A stretch of 24,454 nt of DNA from a virus: positions 1 to 24,454 of the IMG/VR virus record IMGVR_UViG_3300027782_000351. The stretch is one strand, 5' to 3'. A program made the translations under genes and the position numbers. Positions 22,810-24,454 of this stretch are shown piece after piece. A model generated the notes under the pieces. That model had not been told where the DNA came from, searched no databases, and was given only the letters and a program-made list of their open reading frames with translations. Each line of letters starts with the position of its first letter. The first letter of the stretch is position 1.

Positions 22810-24454
22810 ATGAAGTTATACAAAAGCACCGAAGGATACGAATATACAGAAGACGAAGTTCTAACAGCGGCTAAAGAAAGCAATATGTCTCTTGACGATT
22901 ATGTTGCCGAATTTGGAATTACACCATCTACTCAAGGTGAGCCGGGAAAGAAAAAGCCTGTTGCGGAAAAGGGTGCGCCTGCAACAGGGAAAGCAAAAAG
23001 TACGGCATCCAAGCCGGCACCTACTTCTTCGGCTTCCAGAAAGAAACTATTTAAAGAAGAAGTTCAGCCACAAACGCAAACTGATGGAACGTTTTTTGCA
23101 AAACCAAAAATACTAAAACCCAAAGTTGCAAAAGAACCTACAATAAAAGAGAAGGTAGAAGAGGGTAAACAAATTTTGCAAGAAGCAAAAGAAATAAACA
23201 AACCAAAACGTGAATTAAAAGCTAAAATATCATTGCCTTCAGAAGAAGATATTTTAGATATATCAACAAATGTTCAGGGTGTTGAATATGATAAATTAGA
23301 ACCTGAAGAAAAATTATATGTAGACAATAAATCTGCAGACATATTGCAAAAAGCTTATGGTGAAGGCGCTGAATATGATTTATCCCCATCGGAAATAGAA
23401 CTAAAGTCAAGAGAAATTTTATCCAAAGCAAAGCAAACAAAGAAAACAATTGAAGAGGAATCTTACACAAGTAAATTACTCAATGTAGATCTTCTAAAAG
23501 GTTTAAATTATTTAGGTGAAGCATTTGCTTCTGTGCCTGAAACTATTTATAATGTTTTTTCTTTACCTCAAAATGCCTATGCTGCCGTATCTGGGAACAA
23601 AGACTGGGCAGAGAGCGCTAAACAATTTAAAAAAGAAAGAGGAATAGAAAATCCCATAATGGATAATTTTATTGCCGAACAGGAGCGTCTTGGCAAGATG
23701 CAAACTATATATAACAATGCGAACTACGATTCAACTAGCATAACAGAAAATATCGGCGATGGTAATTATGTTGATGCTTTTAAATTAATGGGTAGTGGTT
23801 TAGCAGAAAGTGCCCCTATGAGTATAGCCATGATGGCTGGTGGTGCAGAATTAAAATTAGCAGAATTAGCGGCAGGATCAACAGCATTACTAGCCGGTCC
23901 AAATATAAGACAACAAGAAGAGGAAAACCCAGAGCAATCAGAATTAGCTTCTGTTATTAAAGGATTTGGAATGGCTGGAGCAGAAAGTGTTTTTTCAGCA
24001 ATTGGAGAAGGTAGTCTTGGTAAAGTATATAAGGATATAATCAAGAAGGAAGGGGCTGAAATAGGTTCTAAAATATTTAAAGACGGATTAGTTACCATGT
24101 ACCAATCCGCCCTTAAAAAGTTTGGCGCACCAGCTGCAATGCTTGGCGAGGGTATTGAGGAGGTAGCTACTACCATTACTCAAAACATGATTAACAACAA
24201 GAATCCTTTTGAAGGCGCCTTAGACTCTTTTGCTTTAGGCGTTGGTGGTGGTGGATTATATGGATCCCCACTAACTATAGCTAAAGGCATAAGTGGTTTT
24301 AAAGACGGTGTAACCGTACATAAAATAAATAAACAGTTAAAAACTGAAAATATAAATAATTTAGTTACTGCATTTAAACCTGAATTTCAATCAAGTCCAG
24401 CTAAAATAAAGGCAGCAATAATACCAGGTTCTATTAAAATACTTGATAATCAAG
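22810..24454 (+). CDS. Large internal virion-type protein, 5' part (runs off the right edge)
   Basis: An open frame from the ATG at 22810 to the last base, at least 548 codons with no stop, so the 3' end lies outside the window. It opens 'MKLYKSTEGYEYTEDEVLTA' and 'LDDYVAEFGI', a start I recall in very large internal virion proteins of marine phages. Residues about 45 to 140 are low-complexity, rich in K, P, A and E. A helical region follows. Around residues 330 to 365 there is a hydrophobic, Ala/Gly/Met-rich segment ('ESAPMSIAMMAGGAELKLAE'), and further Gly/Ala-rich helices with 'EGIEEVATTITQNMINN' lie at about 445 to 465. This style fits an ejected membrane-active or cargo protein. Shorter open frames inside it on either strand are shadows. 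Confidence 0.65.
   Translation, partial: MKLYKSTEGYEYTEDEVLTAAKESNMSLDDYVAEFGITPSTQGEPGKKKPVAEKGAPATGKAKSTASKPAPTSSASRKKLFKEEVQPQTQTDGTFFAKPKILKPKVAKEPTIKEKVEEGKQILQEAKEINKPKRELKAKISLPSEEDILDISTNVQGVEYDKLEPEEKLYVDNKSADILQKAYGEGAEYDLSPSEIELKSREILSKAKQTKKTIEEESYTSKLLNVDLLKGLNYLGEAFASVPETIYNVFSLPQNAYAAVSGNKDWAESAKQFKKERGIENPIMDNFIAEQERLGKMQTIYNNANYDSTSITENIGDGNYVDAFKLMGSGLAESAPMSIAMMAGGAELKLAELAAGSTALLAGPNIRQQEEENPEQSELASVIKGFGMAGAESVFSAIGEGSLGKVYKDIIKKEGAEIGSKIFKDGLVTMYQSALKKFGAPAAMLGEGIEEVATTITQNMINNKNPFEGALDSFALGVGGGGLYGSPLTIAKGISGFKDGVTVHKINKQLKTENINNLVTAFKPEFQSSPAKIKAAIIPGSIKILDNQ

Noticed and set aside
22892-23116. A 74-codon plus-strand frame
   Set aside because: It is a shifted frame inside the Lys/Pro-rich part of the gene starting at 22810 and gives a basic, unnatural protein.
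23766-24176. A 136-codon open frame on the minus strand
   Set aside because: It is antisense to the long open gene at the right edge. Its Ala/Pro/Ser-rich content follows from the Gly/Ala-coding sense strand.

Overview
This window looks like the late (virion) gene block of a tailed bacteriophage, probably a short-tailed (podovirus-type) phage of a Bacteroidota host. All twenty genes I can support lie on the + strand and are packed tightly. Several share one base at a stop/start overlap (TGATG or TAATG). The DNA is AT-rich. Most starts are preceded by A/T-only leaders such as TAAATAAA before ATG rather than by a Shine-Dalgarno sequence, which is typical of Bacteroidota and their phages. Gene order and recalled family motifs resemble uncultured marine and flavobacterial phages and the crAss-like group. 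I see no tail sheath, tail tube, tape-measure, integrase or replication gene. The assignment to crAss-like relatives is inference from memory and was not checked by a search.

Layout. (1) 6-1764: five small or accessory genes: a small beta-rich virion protein resembling spike-base proteins, a Dps/ferritin-like protein (DUF5856 type), a short coiled-coil protein, a conserved 75-residue protein, and a protein that looks like two fused GroES-like barrels. (2) 1715-2257: a GIY-YIG homing endonuclease with a C-terminal NUMOD-like DNA-binding segment, overlapping the end of the GroES-like gene. (3) 2259-9847: the packaging and head module: a putative small terminase, the large terminase, the portal, a scaffold-like protein and the major capsid protein. 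(4) 9858-9900 and 10712-10750: two strong hairpins on either side of a 256-residue conserved phage protein. (5) 10766-19804: two head-tail adaptor or ring-type proteins, a 1757-residue tail protein with a cadherin-like domain, and a 524-residue tail protein. (6) 19804-20277: a cupin-fold protein. (7) 20281 to the end: three proteins likely packed in the virion and ejected with the DNA. The first ends in an S74-type intramolecular chaperone domain. The last runs off the right edge.

Working model. The terminase pair cuts and pumps DNA through the portal into a shell of capsid protein built on the scaffold. The GroES-like protein may help the host GroEL fold the capsid protein. The adaptor and tail proteins close the portal and form the short tail. 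The ejection-type proteins sit inside the virion or portal channel. The homing endonuclease is probably a selfish passenger. The right-edge gene is open and lacks its 3' end. No stretch over 300 bases is without a gene, and I saw no tRNA, CRISPR array or insertion sequence.
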